DNA of 64,000 nucleotides from Puniceicoccaceae bacterium K14 (lineage in GTDB: Bacteria; Verrucomicrobiota; Verrucomicrobiia; Opitutales; Opitutaceae): assembly GCA_022538095.1 (NCBI GenBank), contig JAKYXN010000019.1, positions 1 through 64,000 on the forward strand, in the 5' to 3' direction. A model generated the notes under the pieces. That model was not told the origin of the DNA, searched no databases, and saw only the letters and a list, made by a program, of their open reading frames with translations. This document shows positions 9,022 through 18,216 of the stretch, piece after piece. Each line of letters starts with the position of its first letter. Position 1 is the stretch's first letter. The translations under genes were made by a program, and so were the position numbers.

Positions 9022-10164
9022 CTAGCGAGAACCGCTGTACAGCTCGTATTCGAACAAGCGACATTCAATCGGCCCATTGTAGAACTCGACTCTTCGCTTT
9101 GGCTTCAAACCTACACGCTTCCCCAAAGGAATATTACCTGTAAAAACGTAGCCCCAGTACCCAGGTGCCTTTTTCTTTAAAAAATCACCGATCTCTCGAT
9201 ATGTCTCGATCAATTCTGACTCATCCCCCAATCGGTCGCCATATTCTGGATTAAAAATCAATACCCCCGGCTTCTCCGGCACTTTTGTATCTCGGAAATC
9301 GCACACCCTAAAATCAATCAAATTTCTAACACCCGCCAATTCCGCATTACGCTTTGCATCCTCTATCACGCTTCGATCTATATCAGTCGCAACTATAGAA
9401 ACAGCCGGCTTCCCATTTTCTTCACTGCCTAATTCACGTTTCATCTTTTCGAATTCAGAATGCCGGTACCCAAGCAAATGCATAAATGCGAAATTATCCC
9501 TCAGCATTCCAGCAGGCTTACCTGAGGCCAGCAATGCAGCTTCAATCGCCAGCGTACCGCTGCCACACATTGGATTGACAAAAGGTGAATGTCTATCCCA
9601 CCTCGTTGCGAATATAACCGAAGCAGCCAAGTTTTCGCGCATAGGAGCTTTGCCTGGACTGACACGGTAACCACGATTGCTCAAAGGAACACCAGATGTA
9701 TCCAAATATAAATGCACTTTGTCTTCATGCCAAAAGAGGAAAAGCATAGCCTTAGAATTATCATTCCCTGTGTCCGGGCGCCGACCGCGTTTTTCCCTAA
9801 TTCGGTCTACTAATGCATCCTTCAGAGTGAGATTCGCATATTGTGTATTAACAATGGTATCGTTTCTCACTGATGACCCAATCGACACATAGCCATCCGC
9901 TGGAATCCAATCTTCCCATGGAACAGAAACCGAGTTGTCATATAATTCATCACTGTCACGAGCAGTAAAACAACTCACTTCGTAAAGAACTCGCAAGCCA
10001 GTGCGAAGTTGTAAATTCAACCGTATACAATCCTCTATCGTGCCAGTGGTAAAAACGCCGGTAGCTACTTCGCTCTTCGCTTCGTAGCCTAGACTTTGCA
10101 ACTCTCGACTCAGATAAGCAGAACAACCCTTTGGGCAGGTAACGAGTATCGAACTTGACTTCAT
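9022..10164 (-). CDS. RlmL/YpsC-type THUMP-domain RNA methyltransferase
   Basis: 380 residues. An N-terminal ferredoxin-like plus THUMP region (about 1-155) presents structured RNA, and a C-terminal SAM-dependent Rossmann domain has NPMCGSGTLAIEAAL as the AdoMet site. The predicted product is N2-methylguanosine in 23S rRNA (G2445-type). It covers only the RlmL half of the E. coli fusion protein, as in most bacteria. The catalytic motif, usually NPPY, reads NPEYGDRLGD here, a substitution in a key position. It is divergent from the TMEM220-like gene with at most 43 bases between. Confidence 0.85.
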   Translation of the reverse strand: MKSSSILVTCPKGCSAYLSRELQSLGYEAKSEVATGVFTTGTIEDCIRLNLQLRTGLRVLYEVSCFTARDSDELYDNSVSVPWEDWIPADGYVSIGSSVRNDTIVNTQYANLTLKDALVDRIREKRGRRPDTGNDNSKAMLFLFWHEDKVHLYLDTSGVPLSNRGYRVSPGKAPMRENLAASVIFATRWDRHSPFVNPMCGSGTLAIEAALLASGKPAGMLRDNFAFMHLLGYRHSEFEKMKRELGSEENGKPAVSIVATDIDRSVIEDAKRNAELAGVRNLIDFRVCDFRDTKVPEKPGVLIFNPEYGDRLGDESELIETYREIGDFLKKKAPGYWGYVFTGNIPLGKRVGLKPKRRVEFYNGPIECRLFEYELYSGSR

Positions 10165-10174
10165 AAGAGCCTAT

Positions 10175-10567
10175 ATGACTAGCTATCTCCCGAGATCAAA
10201 CGTTAATATGCTAAGAGTCATAAACATAGCAGCCCTCGTCGCTTTCCTACTTTCGGTGTTCGTTCAATTTAACGACCCAGATCCACTCCTTTGGATAATC
10301 GTTTATAGCATGGCGTCCCTGAGCTGCATTCTCTTTTCCCTCAAAAAACCGACTCGGCTGATATCGACTGTCACTTGTGCCAGCTCAACCCTTTGGATCG
10401 TCTATCTGTTTATAGAACTTGCTCGATCCCCAATTCCCATTGAATGGGATAGCGTTTTTATGCAAACGAGCATGAAAACCATTTCGGTAGAGCTTGCTCG
10501 CGAAATCGGAGGCTTATTGATCGTTGCGGTTTGGATGCTCGTTTTGGCACTCAAGGCTAAGAGATAA
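10175..10567 (+). CDS. TMEM220-like small membrane protein
   Basis: 130 residues with four predicted membrane helices. 'VFVQFNDPDPLLWIIVYSMAS' is the characteristic stretch of the TMEM220 family, found in bacteria and animals with unknown function. The ATG at 10208 (residue 12, MLRVINIAAL) may be the true start because it opens directly into the first helix. The first ATG at 10175 is only ten bases from the divergent methyltransferase start. Confidence 0.75.
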   Translation: MTSYLPRSNVNMLRVINIAALVAFLLSVFVQFNDPDPLLWIIVYSMASLSCILFSLKKPTRLISTVTCASSTLWIVYLFIELARSPIPIEWDSVFMQTSMKTISVELAREIGGLLIVAVWMLVLALKAKR

Positions 10568-11024
10568 ATTCGCGCTAGCACGATAGGCTTATACGCAATT
10601 ACCAAGCCTTTATAAGTAGATCAGTCATTTTACTCAAAAAATGATAGAGTTCGGACCCCACTAAACAACTAATACAGTTAGCGAGCTTCCAAGAGCGTCG
10701 GTATGAACTAGCCTTCGTATCCAACAAAATTTTCGAGGGTCCGACTATAACCTCTTATTGAATCACACAAAACCTACGTCGGCATATTCTCTCAAGAGCT
10801 GTGCTTGTACCATCCTATTGACTCTAGAGTACTATTGCTCATTAGCGGAGTCTTACGCTCAGGGAGCTTCTTGAGAACGTGTAAAAGTTGTTATAAACAA
10901 TTCTTTTCCTAATTAACGTAATCCTTTGGTGGAGACGTAACCCTATCATGCATGCAGTATGGTGCATAAGGAAAATTGAAATCAATTCAGAACTCCTGAA
11001 CCCACCTTTCGGTTCCCGCATGAA
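10568..11024 (+). other. Non-coding leader region before the pseudopilin operon
   Basis: About 450 bases without a plausible gene on either strand. It includes a TTGACT with a weak AT-rich partner near 10817-10845, a near-palindrome around TTGTTATAAACAA at about 10890, and a ATGCATGCAGTATGGTGCAT repeat-like patch near 10950. Any of these could be operon control sites, but none is convincing alone. No RNA gene was recognised. Confidence 0.35.
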
Positions 11025-11534
11025 ATGATGTATAAGAAAACACAGTCGAATTCACAAAAGGCAGCTTTCACACTTATGGAAATAATGGTGGGGCTCTTTG
11101 TATTTGGCTTAATCTGCCTTGGGCTACTTTCCACAATTTTACAAACGAGAAGAGTCACAGAAGGTTCTATATTTCATAGTACATCGATGACAATCGCTCA
11201 GGGCTATTTGTCGCAGCTTATGGAGATGAATTATGACAATTTTGATAACTCCGTTATCAATAATCTGATTACACAAAACTCCGAAGAATCCCTTACATTA
11301 TCAACTACATCAAATAGAAATCTCAACGAGCGTTTCATAGACATTAAAAACACTCCAAGCACCTCTAGCGATGACATGAAAATGGATTTCTATGTCTACG
11401 TCGAGGATTTAGACGACAGTACCGTTGGCATAGAAGGCGCAAAAAAAGTCACAATTGACTACACGTACTACTTTGGCGGAGACGCTTATAATAATTCAAT
11501 TAAATCAATTCGCTCGAACGTAACTAGCAAATAA
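11025..11534 (+). CDS. Minor pseudopilin / PilV-like prepilin
   Basis: 169 residues with a type IV prepilin start: a short basic leader ending in KAA, then FTLMEIMVGLFVFGLICLG, the class III cleavage/methylation site with E at +5 and a hydrophobic helix. The rest is a small polar globular domain. It should be processed by a PilD-type peptidase and inserted in the inner membrane. Its TAA shares one base with the ATG of the next gene (TAATG), and it opens an operon of four. Confidence 0.85.
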   Translation: MMYKKTQSNSQKAAFTLMEIMVGLFVFGLICLGLLSTILQTRRVTEGSIFHSTSMTIAQGYLSQLMEMNYDNFDNSVINNLITQNSEESLTLSTTSNRNLNERFIDIKNTPSTSSDDMKMDFYVYVEDLDDSTVGIEGAKKVTIDYTYYFGGDAYNNSIKSIRSNVTSK

Positions 11535-12148
11535 TGACAAGTACTAGACAGAAAACTGCATTTACCCTGACGGAACTAGTCGTCGCGATGAGCATATTGG
11601 GAGTTCTTTCGATTGCACTCACTTCCTTTTATATCAAAGGAGTAAATCAAACCTATTTCGATGTCGGCAAACAACTCGTCAACAAAGACATTAGAAATTT
11701 CACTACTGAATTGAGCGATTCAGCAGTACACGCCAACTATTTTATTATTTACGATTCATTTCAAACGCGCGACCAGCAAGATGAAGGAAGCTCCGGCGAC
11801 TTTCTGCTATTAGTATACAATGATCCGGATGACGACCAAAAGATTGAACGAACGATAGGCTTCTACCGTAGTAGCAGTTCCAACGTCGAGGGCCCCGTAT
11901 TAACTTTTAATACGACGCATGATACGTCTGTTGTCACGCAGGCTGAACTGAGTGCATTAATACCTGATGCGAGCACTTTTGGAGCACACCAAGAAGTTAT
12001 CGAACTTTCCAAAGGCTTAGCAGATGGAAAACTCTTCTTCAACTTCTTCAACAAAAGCATCGTTGTACGTGGAGAAATTATCCATCAGGGAGACAACACC
12101 CGTAACGCTACAAATACTTACAATTTCACAATTTCACCAAGGGGGTAA
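11534..12148 (+). CDS. Minor pseudopilin / PilW-like prepilin
   Basis: 204 residues. The leader ends in KTA and is followed by FTLTELVVAMSILGVLSIA, the prepilin peptidase motif with E at +5. The globular part has repeated short strands and acidic residues. PilV-PilW-PilX gene order is typical of minor pilin clusters that prime type IV pilus or type II secretion pseudopilus assembly. No assembly ATPase or secretin gene lies nearby. Confidence 0.82.
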   Translation: MTSTRQKTAFTLTELVVAMSILGVLSIALTSFYIKGVNQTYFDVGKQLVNKDIRNFTTELSDSAVHANYFIIYDSFQTRDQQDEGSSGDFLLLVYNDPDDDQKIERTIGFYRSSSSNVEGPVLTFNTTHDTSVVTQAELSALIPDASTFGAHQEVIELSKGLADGKLFFNFFNKSIVVRGEIIHQGDNTRNATNTYNFTISPRG

Positions 12149-12151
12149 GAA

Positions 12152-14221
12152 ATGAAATCTTTGAAGTCAAAAAAAGGGTCATCGCTAATCCTAGTAACAA
12201 TAATAGCAACAGCAGTTGGGTTGATAGTCGCCAGTCTAATTAGCTCCGCGTTAACAGAACGAAAAGTTAACTACCGAAACGAATTGAGGTATGAGGCTCA
12301 AAATGCCGCTGCCGCAGTCTTAGAGTATGGGCTATCACAAGTAAGCTACAAATTTAAGTCACGAACAAACCTCACGACCGAGGCTCTTGCACCAGGTTCT
12401 TCAGATGCGTTGTCTTTGCCTACCGCCGATTTGCTCAGTGCCAATGTCAATTTATCTGAAATCGAACTAGTTGGTGGAACAGTTCCAATCTACCCGAACA
12501 CTCTTTATTACATCGATCCAGACGATCCGAATAATGAGTTCGACCCGTTAAAAGGGAAACGTGCCTATGTCCGAGAAGTAGAAGTGTATGGCAAAGCATC
12601 CGTTACCGACCCCAAAGCTCCCGCCAGCGCTAACGCATCTTACAAAGAAATGGAGGTTTATGCCACTCAACGCTTACAGATAAGAGATTCACCCCTCTTC
12701 GCCCACGCAATTTTCTATAACCTCGATCTGGAACTTCACCCAGGTCCCGTTATGAATGTATACGGCCCAGTACACACCAACGGGACACTGTGGGCACAAG
12801 CCGTTAATTCACTGAAGTTTCACAATCAAGTCACAACTTCCGAACACTACCGCTACGGACATAAAGCTCAAGGAATCGAAAACAGTCAAAACGGGAATGT
12901 CTACTTCAAAGACCGTGATGATAATTTCTTGAGTTCCAAAATCGACGGAACCTACTACGATGCTTACATGGGCGGAACAGCGCTCGACGATGATTTCCGA
13001 GAATTCGCGTCAAGTAGATGGAATGGAAATCTCATTACAAAAATGCATGACGTCCCCAAATACGATCCCGTAAATTTCTCATCCTACGAAGAAGACGATC
13101 CGATAACCCCTTCGTATGATCCAGTAAACAGCGGACGATCCATCATTGAACCGGCTATAACCGATACAATCGATCCGGAATACGACACCGAAATAGAATC
13201 TCAAAAAATGGCGAACAAGGCAGGCCTACGATTCGTTTGGGATACAGCTACAAATACTGTCACTGCGTACCGAGGGGACGGAACTCTTTTAGACATTTCA
13301 AACCTTGAAGGTGACCCAAGTGATTCTTCAGATGACGCAGACTCTCTTTTCGAATACAAGGCGAATTTAATGAAAGATCATCGTCGAAATCAAACTTTGG
13401 ATACTGTCGATATAAATGTAGGAAAGCTCAAACAATTGATCGAAAATCCAGATACAGGCGATGCCGAAAAACACATCGGAAACTTTGACCCAGATCTAGA
13501 TTGGAATGGCATAGTGTACTTCGAATGCGTAAGCAGTAATTCAAACGCAGCTGCAGCTCAGGCTCTCGACTACACGGGGATTCGCCTTTGGGGTGGCGAT
13601 ACAGATGAAAGCGGTCAAGGAATTCCAAGTCGAGGCACTGATCCTGGAATGACATTCGCCACCAATAATGCGTTGTACATAAAAGGTAATTTTAATGCAG
13701 ATGGCGTCCTACACCAAGAGAGCAGCTCCGAGCACAGCGCAATCGAACCAGAAGCAGGAGAAGTCCCTGTCGCCGTCATGGGGGACACGGTCACTTTTAT
13801 ATCCGACATTTTCGATGAAGCTAGTAGCCATACGACAAAGAACCCCAATGCTCCAAGCGCGGGCATGGAAGTCGCCGTCGGAATCGTGGCTGGAATTGTG
13901 CCCTCAAATGCTGAAGGTAACAATAAACTAAGTGGGGGTGCCCACAACTTCCCTCGCTTTTTAGAAAAATGGAGCGGCAAAGACTTCTTCATTCGCGGTT
14001 CCTTAGTCTGTCTGTACGAATCCGAAGTAGACCGAGGGACCTATGGCGGTGGATACTACTCGCCACCAAATCGAAAATGGGGCTTTAGCGAACAATATCG
14101 AGAAGGCGTATACCCACCCGGCACTCCGTTGTTAAGAGACATGGTTCGTGTCGACTATCGAACATTAAACAAGACCGAATACGAAACTGCTATCGCTAGC
14201 CTTCCGTGGAGCACACCTTGA
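12152..14221 (+). CDS. Large PilX-like pseudopilus-associated protein
   Basis: 689 residues. It starts with KKGSSLILVTIIATAVGLIV, a PilX-type membrane anchor with a serine-containing start rather than FTLxE, followed by a coiled segment (EAQNAAAAVLEYGLSQ). After about residue 175 comes a large secreted-type domain (SPLFAHAIFYNLDLELHPGP, then GPVHTNGTLWAQA), a motif I remember from pilus-associated proteins in Verrucomicrobia. A good ribosome-binding run (GGGGG) lies 8 bases before the ATG inside the end of the previous gene, which supports co-translation. Confidence 0.7.
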   Translation: MKSLKSKKGSSLILVTIIATAVGLIVASLISSALTERKVNYRNELRYEAQNAAAAVLEYGLSQVSYKFKSRTNLTTEALAPGSSDALSLPTADLLSANVNLSEIELVGGTVPIYPNTLYYIDPDDPNNEFDPLKGKRAYVREVEVYGKASVTDPKAPASANASYKEMEVYATQRLQIRDSPLFAHAIFYNLDLELHPGPVMNVYGPVHTNGTLWAQAVNSLKFHNQVTTSEHYRYGHKAQGIENSQNGNVYFKDRDDNFLSSKIDGTYYDAYMGGTALDDDFREFASSRWNGNLITKMHDVPKYDPVNFSSYEEDDPITPSYDPVNSGRSIIEPAITDTIDPEYDTEIESQKMANKAGLRFVWDTATNTVTAYRGDGTLLDISNLEGDPSDSSDDADSLFEYKANLMKDHRRNQTLDTVDINVGKLKQLIENPDTGDAEKHIGNFDPDLDWNGIVYFECVSSNSNAAAAQALDYTGIRLWGGDTDESGQGIPSRGTDPGMTFATNNALYIKGNFNADGVLHQESSSEHSAIEPEAGEVPVAVMGDTVTFISDIFDEASSHTTKNPNAPSAGMEVAVGIVAGIVPSNAEGNNKLSGGAHNFPRFLEKWSGKDFFIRGSLVCLYESEVDRGTYGGGYYSPPNRKWGFSEQYREGVYPPGTPLLRDMVRVDYRTLNKTEYETAIASLPWSTP

Positions 14222-14242
14222 TTATAAAACCTAAACGGCATT

Positions 14243-14932
14243 ATGAAAAAAAGAACATATATCATTTTTTTTAGCTTAGTATTTGCCCTATCGAGCGCAT
14301 ATGCTGCGACCATTGTTATACCATCGAAGCAACAAACTAGGTTACCCGATGTTCCACAAGACCTGCCTGAGGTAGCTCCCTTGCCCTGGCCTAGTGAGCC
14401 AAGACCAATCGGAAACGCTCAGGGCTTCACTCGCCAATTTGATGGCTTCAAGGAAATCCTAATACGCTTCTCACTGCCTACGTTCGACTGCATTATCGAA
14501 CCATTTGGCATATGGAAAGCAATCCCTCAAGGAGAGCGCTATTCAATATTGCTTAAGAGCGCAGACAGTTCGGTTACTTTCGGAGTCTCACAATTTCGAA
14601 AAGGTGAGTTCCTAACGTCTTTGAAAGACGAAGATTGGGTTCGCTATACTCATTTTCTCAAAACAGCCAACCCTCACCTACAAATCAAATTCGAGACATC
14701 AAACCTCGACTCGAACGATGGCCTGTACGTCCTTGGCGAAAAGTACCGGGAAATTGTATACGAAACTGTAATTCCAAAAAAAGAACCCATACTCGTTCAG
14801 GAAATATTCGCATTCGTAAATGACCAATTGACCGTTTTTACGGTCAAAGGGAAAAAATCAGATGTTCTTAGAAAAAAGGGAGCCACTCACGCAATGATTT
14901 GCAGAATGAACTATCCGGAAGAAGAAAGCTAA
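14243..14932 (+). CDS. Secreted protein of unknown function, 229 aa
   Basis: A signal peptide (MKKRTYIIFFSLVFALSSAYA) precedes a proline-rich linker and a domain of about 170 residues without a motif I know. It follows the PilX-like gene by 21 bases and is likely in its operon, so it may be a periplasmic partner of the pseudopilus. It ends 13 bases before the convergent gatB stop. Confidence 0.7.
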   Translation: MKKRTYIIFFSLVFALSSAYAATIVIPSKQQTRLPDVPQDLPEVAPLPWPSEPRPIGNAQGFTRQFDGFKEILIRFSLPTFDCIIEPFGIWKAIPQGERYSILLKSADSSVTFGVSQFRKGEFLTSLKDEDWVRYTHFLKTANPHLQIKFETSNLDSNDGLYVLGEKYREIVYETVIPKKEPILVQEIFAFVNDQLTVFTVKGKKSDVLRKKGATHAMICRMNYPEEES

Positions 14933-14945
14933 AGACTTTCCTCAA

Positions 14946-16391
14946 TTAAGCTAACAAGTCTCGAATAATGCCATCTACTAGTTGAGGGTTCGCTTTCCCT
15001 CTACTCTTCTTCATCACTTGCCCTTTTAATGAGTTCAGAGCCTTATCGTTTCCTGCTTTGAAGGATTCCACAGGCTTAGGATTTTCCGCGATCGCTTCTT
15101 CGCACCATGTCTTCACTTGGGAATCATCGAAGTCTGGCTTCAAACCCTTTCGTTCGATTACCTCTTCCGCAGTCTCGCCGCTCTTAAACATTTCAACAAA
15201 AACCTCTTTTGCGATGTTCTTTGTGATAGTGCCTTTCTCCACAACCTCCACCAAAGAAAGAATATGAGGAGGGCGAATTTTGCTTTCCGACAAAGCGATC
15301 CCCACTTCCGACACTTCACGTAACAAATCATTAACTACAAGATTCCCAATTGCTTGAGCTTTCTTTGGAGCCAAATTTGCAGCTTCCTCAAAGTATTCCG
15401 CCAATTCGCGATCTGGAACGATAACGGACGTTATTGTATAAGGCAGATCGAACTCTTCAAAATATCGTCTTTGCTTTTCATACGGCAATTCTGGAATCTC
15501 TGCTCGCAAGCGATTTCGCCACTCATCATCAACTCGAACAGGCATGAGATCCGGGTCCGGGAAATAACGATAATCATGAGCATTTTCCTTTTTGCGCATT
15601 TCTTCCGTAACGCCTAACTCCGCATCCCAACGCCATGTAGCCTGTGTAATCGTACGGCCTTTCTTCAATTCTGAAGTCTGACGCCTGATCTCATACTCAA
15701 TACCGTTCTTTACCCCAGTAATACTATTAAGATTCTTCAGCTCAATCCTCTCCCCAAGCGCTTTTTGCCCCTTTGGCCTGACTGAGATATTCGCATCGGC
15801 TCGCATTTGCCCCTTTTCCATGTCGCAATCAGAAATGCCGCAATAAACCATGATCTGACGAATAGAAGTCAGAAAAGCAAACGCCTCCTCGCCTGAGTGC
15901 ATATCTGGCTCGCTCACGATTTCCATGAGAGAGGTTCCAGCTCGATTATAATCAACCAAACTATCACTCGAGAAATGAGTCAGTTTCCCCACGTCATTCT
16001 CTAAGTGGATACGCGTCAATTTCACCTTGCGATGCTCGCCCATGATATTGCGAGACGCACCCGGTAGCTCAATTTCTACTTCACCGCCATCACAAATCGG
16101 CTGATCGTATTGAGTTATTTGATAATTGTTTGGACTATCCGGGTAAAAATAATTCTTCCGATCCCACTTCGAAACGTCTGGAATTGTACACCCTAACGCG
16201 AGGCCAGCTTTAATAATACCGTCCAAAGCCTTCTTATTCATCACTGGCAACGCTCCTGGCAATCCGAGTACGACGGGATCCGCGAGCTCATTAGGGCCAT
16301 GTCCGAATCCTGCTCCACAGCGAGCAAAGATCTTTGAATCGGCCTTAACCTGAACGTGAACTTCAAGACCTATAACTGCTTCGTATTCCAT
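14946..16391 (-). CDS. gatB: Asp-tRNA(Asn)/Glu-tRNA(Gln) amidotransferase subunit B
   Basis: 481 residues, full length for GatB. The start MEYEAVIGLEVHVQ, the kinase-like cradle with KNYFYPDSPNNYQITQYD, RIHLENDVGKL, VDYNRAGTSLMEIVSEPD, and the C-terminal YqeY-like tail domain are all present. It activates Glu/Asp on misacylated tRNA with ATP in the GatCAB complex. It is the last gene of the run pheS-pheT-gatC-gatA-gatB and lies 22 bases after gatA. Confidence 0.97.
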   Translation of the reverse strand: MEYEAVIGLEVHVQVKADSKIFARCGAGFGHGPNELADPVVLGLPGALPVMNKKALDGIIKAGLALGCTIPDVSKWDRKNYFYPDSPNNYQITQYDQPICDGGEVEIELPGASRNIMGEHRKVKLTRIHLENDVGKLTHFSSDSLVDYNRAGTSLMEIVSEPDMHSGEEAFAFLTSIRQIMVYCGISDCDMEKGQMRADANISVRPKGQKALGERIELKNLNSITGVKNGIEYEIRRQTSELKKGRTITQATWRWDAELGVTEEMRKKENAHDYRYFPDPDLMPVRVDDEWRNRLRAEIPELPYEKQRRYFEEFDLPYTITSVIVPDRELAEYFEEAANLAPKKAQAIGNLVVNDLLREVSEVGIALSESKIRPPHILSLVEVVEKGTITKNIAKEVFVEMFKSGETAEEVIERKGLKPDFDDSQVKTWCEEAIAENPKPVESFKAGNDKALNSLKGQVMKKSRGKANPQLVDGIIRDLLA

Positions 16392-16413
16392 AACTAATCT
16401 ATTTTTCTATCGG

Positions 16414-17883
16414 TTACAGTTTGGGGTGCTGGTTCGTAAAATCGTGAGCCTGCTCAAAAGCATGCCCGACACTGAGCAATTCTTCTTCCATAAATGGCTT
16501 TCCTAAAATCTGTAGACCAATTGGTAGGCCATCAGCGCTAAATCCACATGGAATCGACATAGCAGGTATACCAGCCAAGTTCGCTGAGATCGTGTAAATA
16601 TCGCTCAAATACATAGAAAGAGGATCGCTCGTTTTTTCACCTTTCTTAAAAGCTGGTTGAGGCGAAGTCGGAGCTATCAAAGCATCCACCTCTTCGTATG
16701 CCTTCATGAAATCGTTGCGAATCAAGGTCCGAACTTTCTGAGCCTTCAAATAATAGGCATCATAGTAACCACTACTTAGCACATACGTACCCAACATGAT
16801 ACGACGCTTCACCTCAGAACCGAATCCTTCAGCTCGCGATTGGAAATATAGATCAATGTGGTCGTCGTAATTTTCGGCTCGGTGCGTATAACGTACACCG
16901 TCGTAGCGAGCTAAGTTACTAGAAGCTTCAGCAGTCGCTACGATGTAATAAGTCGCTACAGCATATTCCGTATGAGGCAAAGAGACCTCCTTTACTTCAC
17001 ATCCAATACTTTTATAAAACTCAATCGCCTTGAGAACCGGCTCCATCGATGCCGCATCAGATGCAGTATCGAAATATTCCTTAGGTAAGCCAAGTGTCCA
17101 TTTCTTGCCAGCATTGTCTGAAAGAGCTTTTACGTAATCAGCAACCTCAGACTTAAATGAAGTTGAATCGCGGTCATCGTGTCCTGATATCGCCTGCAAA
17201 ACCATCGCCACGTCAGTAACACTACGTCCCATAGGACCGACCTGATCCAAGGAAGAAGCGAATGCTGCCAATCCATAGCGTGAGACGCGCCCGTAGGTGG
17301 GTTTCAGGCCAACCACCCCACAATGAGACGCTGGTTGGCGAATGGAGCCTCCTGTGTCGCTGCCCAATGACACAATCGCCTCGCCCGCAGCTACAGCGGC
17401 AGCTGAACCACCAGAACTACCACCGGGCACGTGATCTAAGTTCCAGGGATTTGAACAAACCTTCGTCGCGGAATTTTCCGTAGAAGACCCCATCGCGAAT
17501 TCGTCCATATTAAGACGCCCCCACAAGACCGCTCCCGATGCCTTCAGTTTCTCAATACAAGTGGCATCATAAGGCGAAACAAATTTTTCCAGCATCTTAC
17601 TGCTGCAAGTGAGTGGCTGTCCTGTAACTGCAAGAACATCCTTAATCCCAATTGGAATTCCATCCAGAGGCCCCAAGGACTGCCCGTCTGAACGGCGTGC
17701 ATCCGAGGCCCCTGCCTGCGCAATCGCGTCAACTTCGTCAAAACTGTTAAAAGCCCCAACGCGTTCATCAACCGCCTTTGTGCGATTGATTATGGACTGG
17801 ATTAACTCTACCGCGGAAATTTCCTTTTTTTCTAGCAATGCAGCTAGCTCTGAAGCCGATTTATAATAAAGTGTGTCTGACAT
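16414..17883 (-). CDS. gatA: Glutamyl-tRNA(Gln) amidotransferase subunit A
   Basis: 489 residues. The amidase-signature Ser-cisSer-Lys triad is present: K81 in IGIKDVLA, S156 in [10 protein letters not shown] and S180 in [12 protein letters not shown]. It releases ammonia from glutamine for GatB. It lies 24 bases downstream of gatC and is co-transcribed with it. Presence of GatCAB implies that Gln-tRNA and/or Asn-tRNA is made indirectly in this organism. Confidence 0.97.
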   Translation of the reverse strand: MSDTLYYKSASELAALLEKKEISAVELIQSIINRTKAVDERVGAFNSFDEVDAIAQAGASDARRSDGQSLGPLDGIPIGIKDVLAVTGQPLTCSSKMLEKFVSPYDATCIEKLKASGAVLWGRLNMDEFAMGSSTENSATKVCSNPWNLDHVPGGSSGGSAAAVAAGEAIVSLGSDTGGSIRQPASHCGVVGLKPTYGRVSRYGLAAFASSLDQVGPMGRSVTDVAMVLQAISGHDDRDSTSFKSEVADYVKALSDNAGKKWTLGLPKEYFDTASDAASMEPVLKAIEFYKSIGCEVKEVSLPHTEYAVATYYIVATAEASSNLARYDGVRYTHRAENYDDHIDLYFQSRAEGFGSEVKRRIMLGTYVLSSGYYDAYYLKAQKVRTLIRNDFMKAYEEVDALIAPTSPQPAFKKGEKTSDPLSMYLSDIYTISANLAGIPAMSIPCGFSADGLPIGLQILGKPFMEEELLSVGHAFEQAHDFTNQHPKL

Positions 17884-17907
17884 TATATGTATCCGGGAAT
17901 TTCTTTA

Positions 17908-18198
17908 TTATTCTACAACTTTAGGAACGATCACCATATTTTGACGGGATGCAGGGGCATTTTCCATTGCCTTTTCCGGCGACATTTTGCTCTCCACCTT
18001 GTCTTCGCGCCAAACGTTATAGACTGGATACGGATGCGCCATTGGTTCGATACCGTCTGTATCCAATTCATTTAGTTTTTCAACGTAACCCAAAATTGAA
18101 CTTAAGTCTTTGGAATATGCTGCTTTCTCTTCCTCACTTAAGGCGACACGCGCCAGGTTGGAAATATAATCAATATCGATTTTTGGTTTATCAGACAT
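17908..18198 (-). CDS. gatC: Glutamyl-tRNA(Gln) amidotransferase subunit C
   Basis: 96 residues, the usual length. The start MSDKPKIDIDYISNLARVALSEEE and the middle ILGYVEKLNELDTDGIEPM match the GatC belt that wraps GatA. C-terminal DKVE-type residues precede 'APASRQNMVIVPKVVE'. It lies 18 bases after the pheT stop. Confidence 0.96.
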   Translation of the reverse strand: MSDKPKIDIDYISNLARVALSEEEKAAYSKDLSSILGYVEKLNELDTDGIEPMAHPYPVYNVWREDKVESKMSPEKAMENAPASRQNMVIVPKVVE

Positions 18199-18216
18199 CT
18201 AAAACCCTTTCTATAA

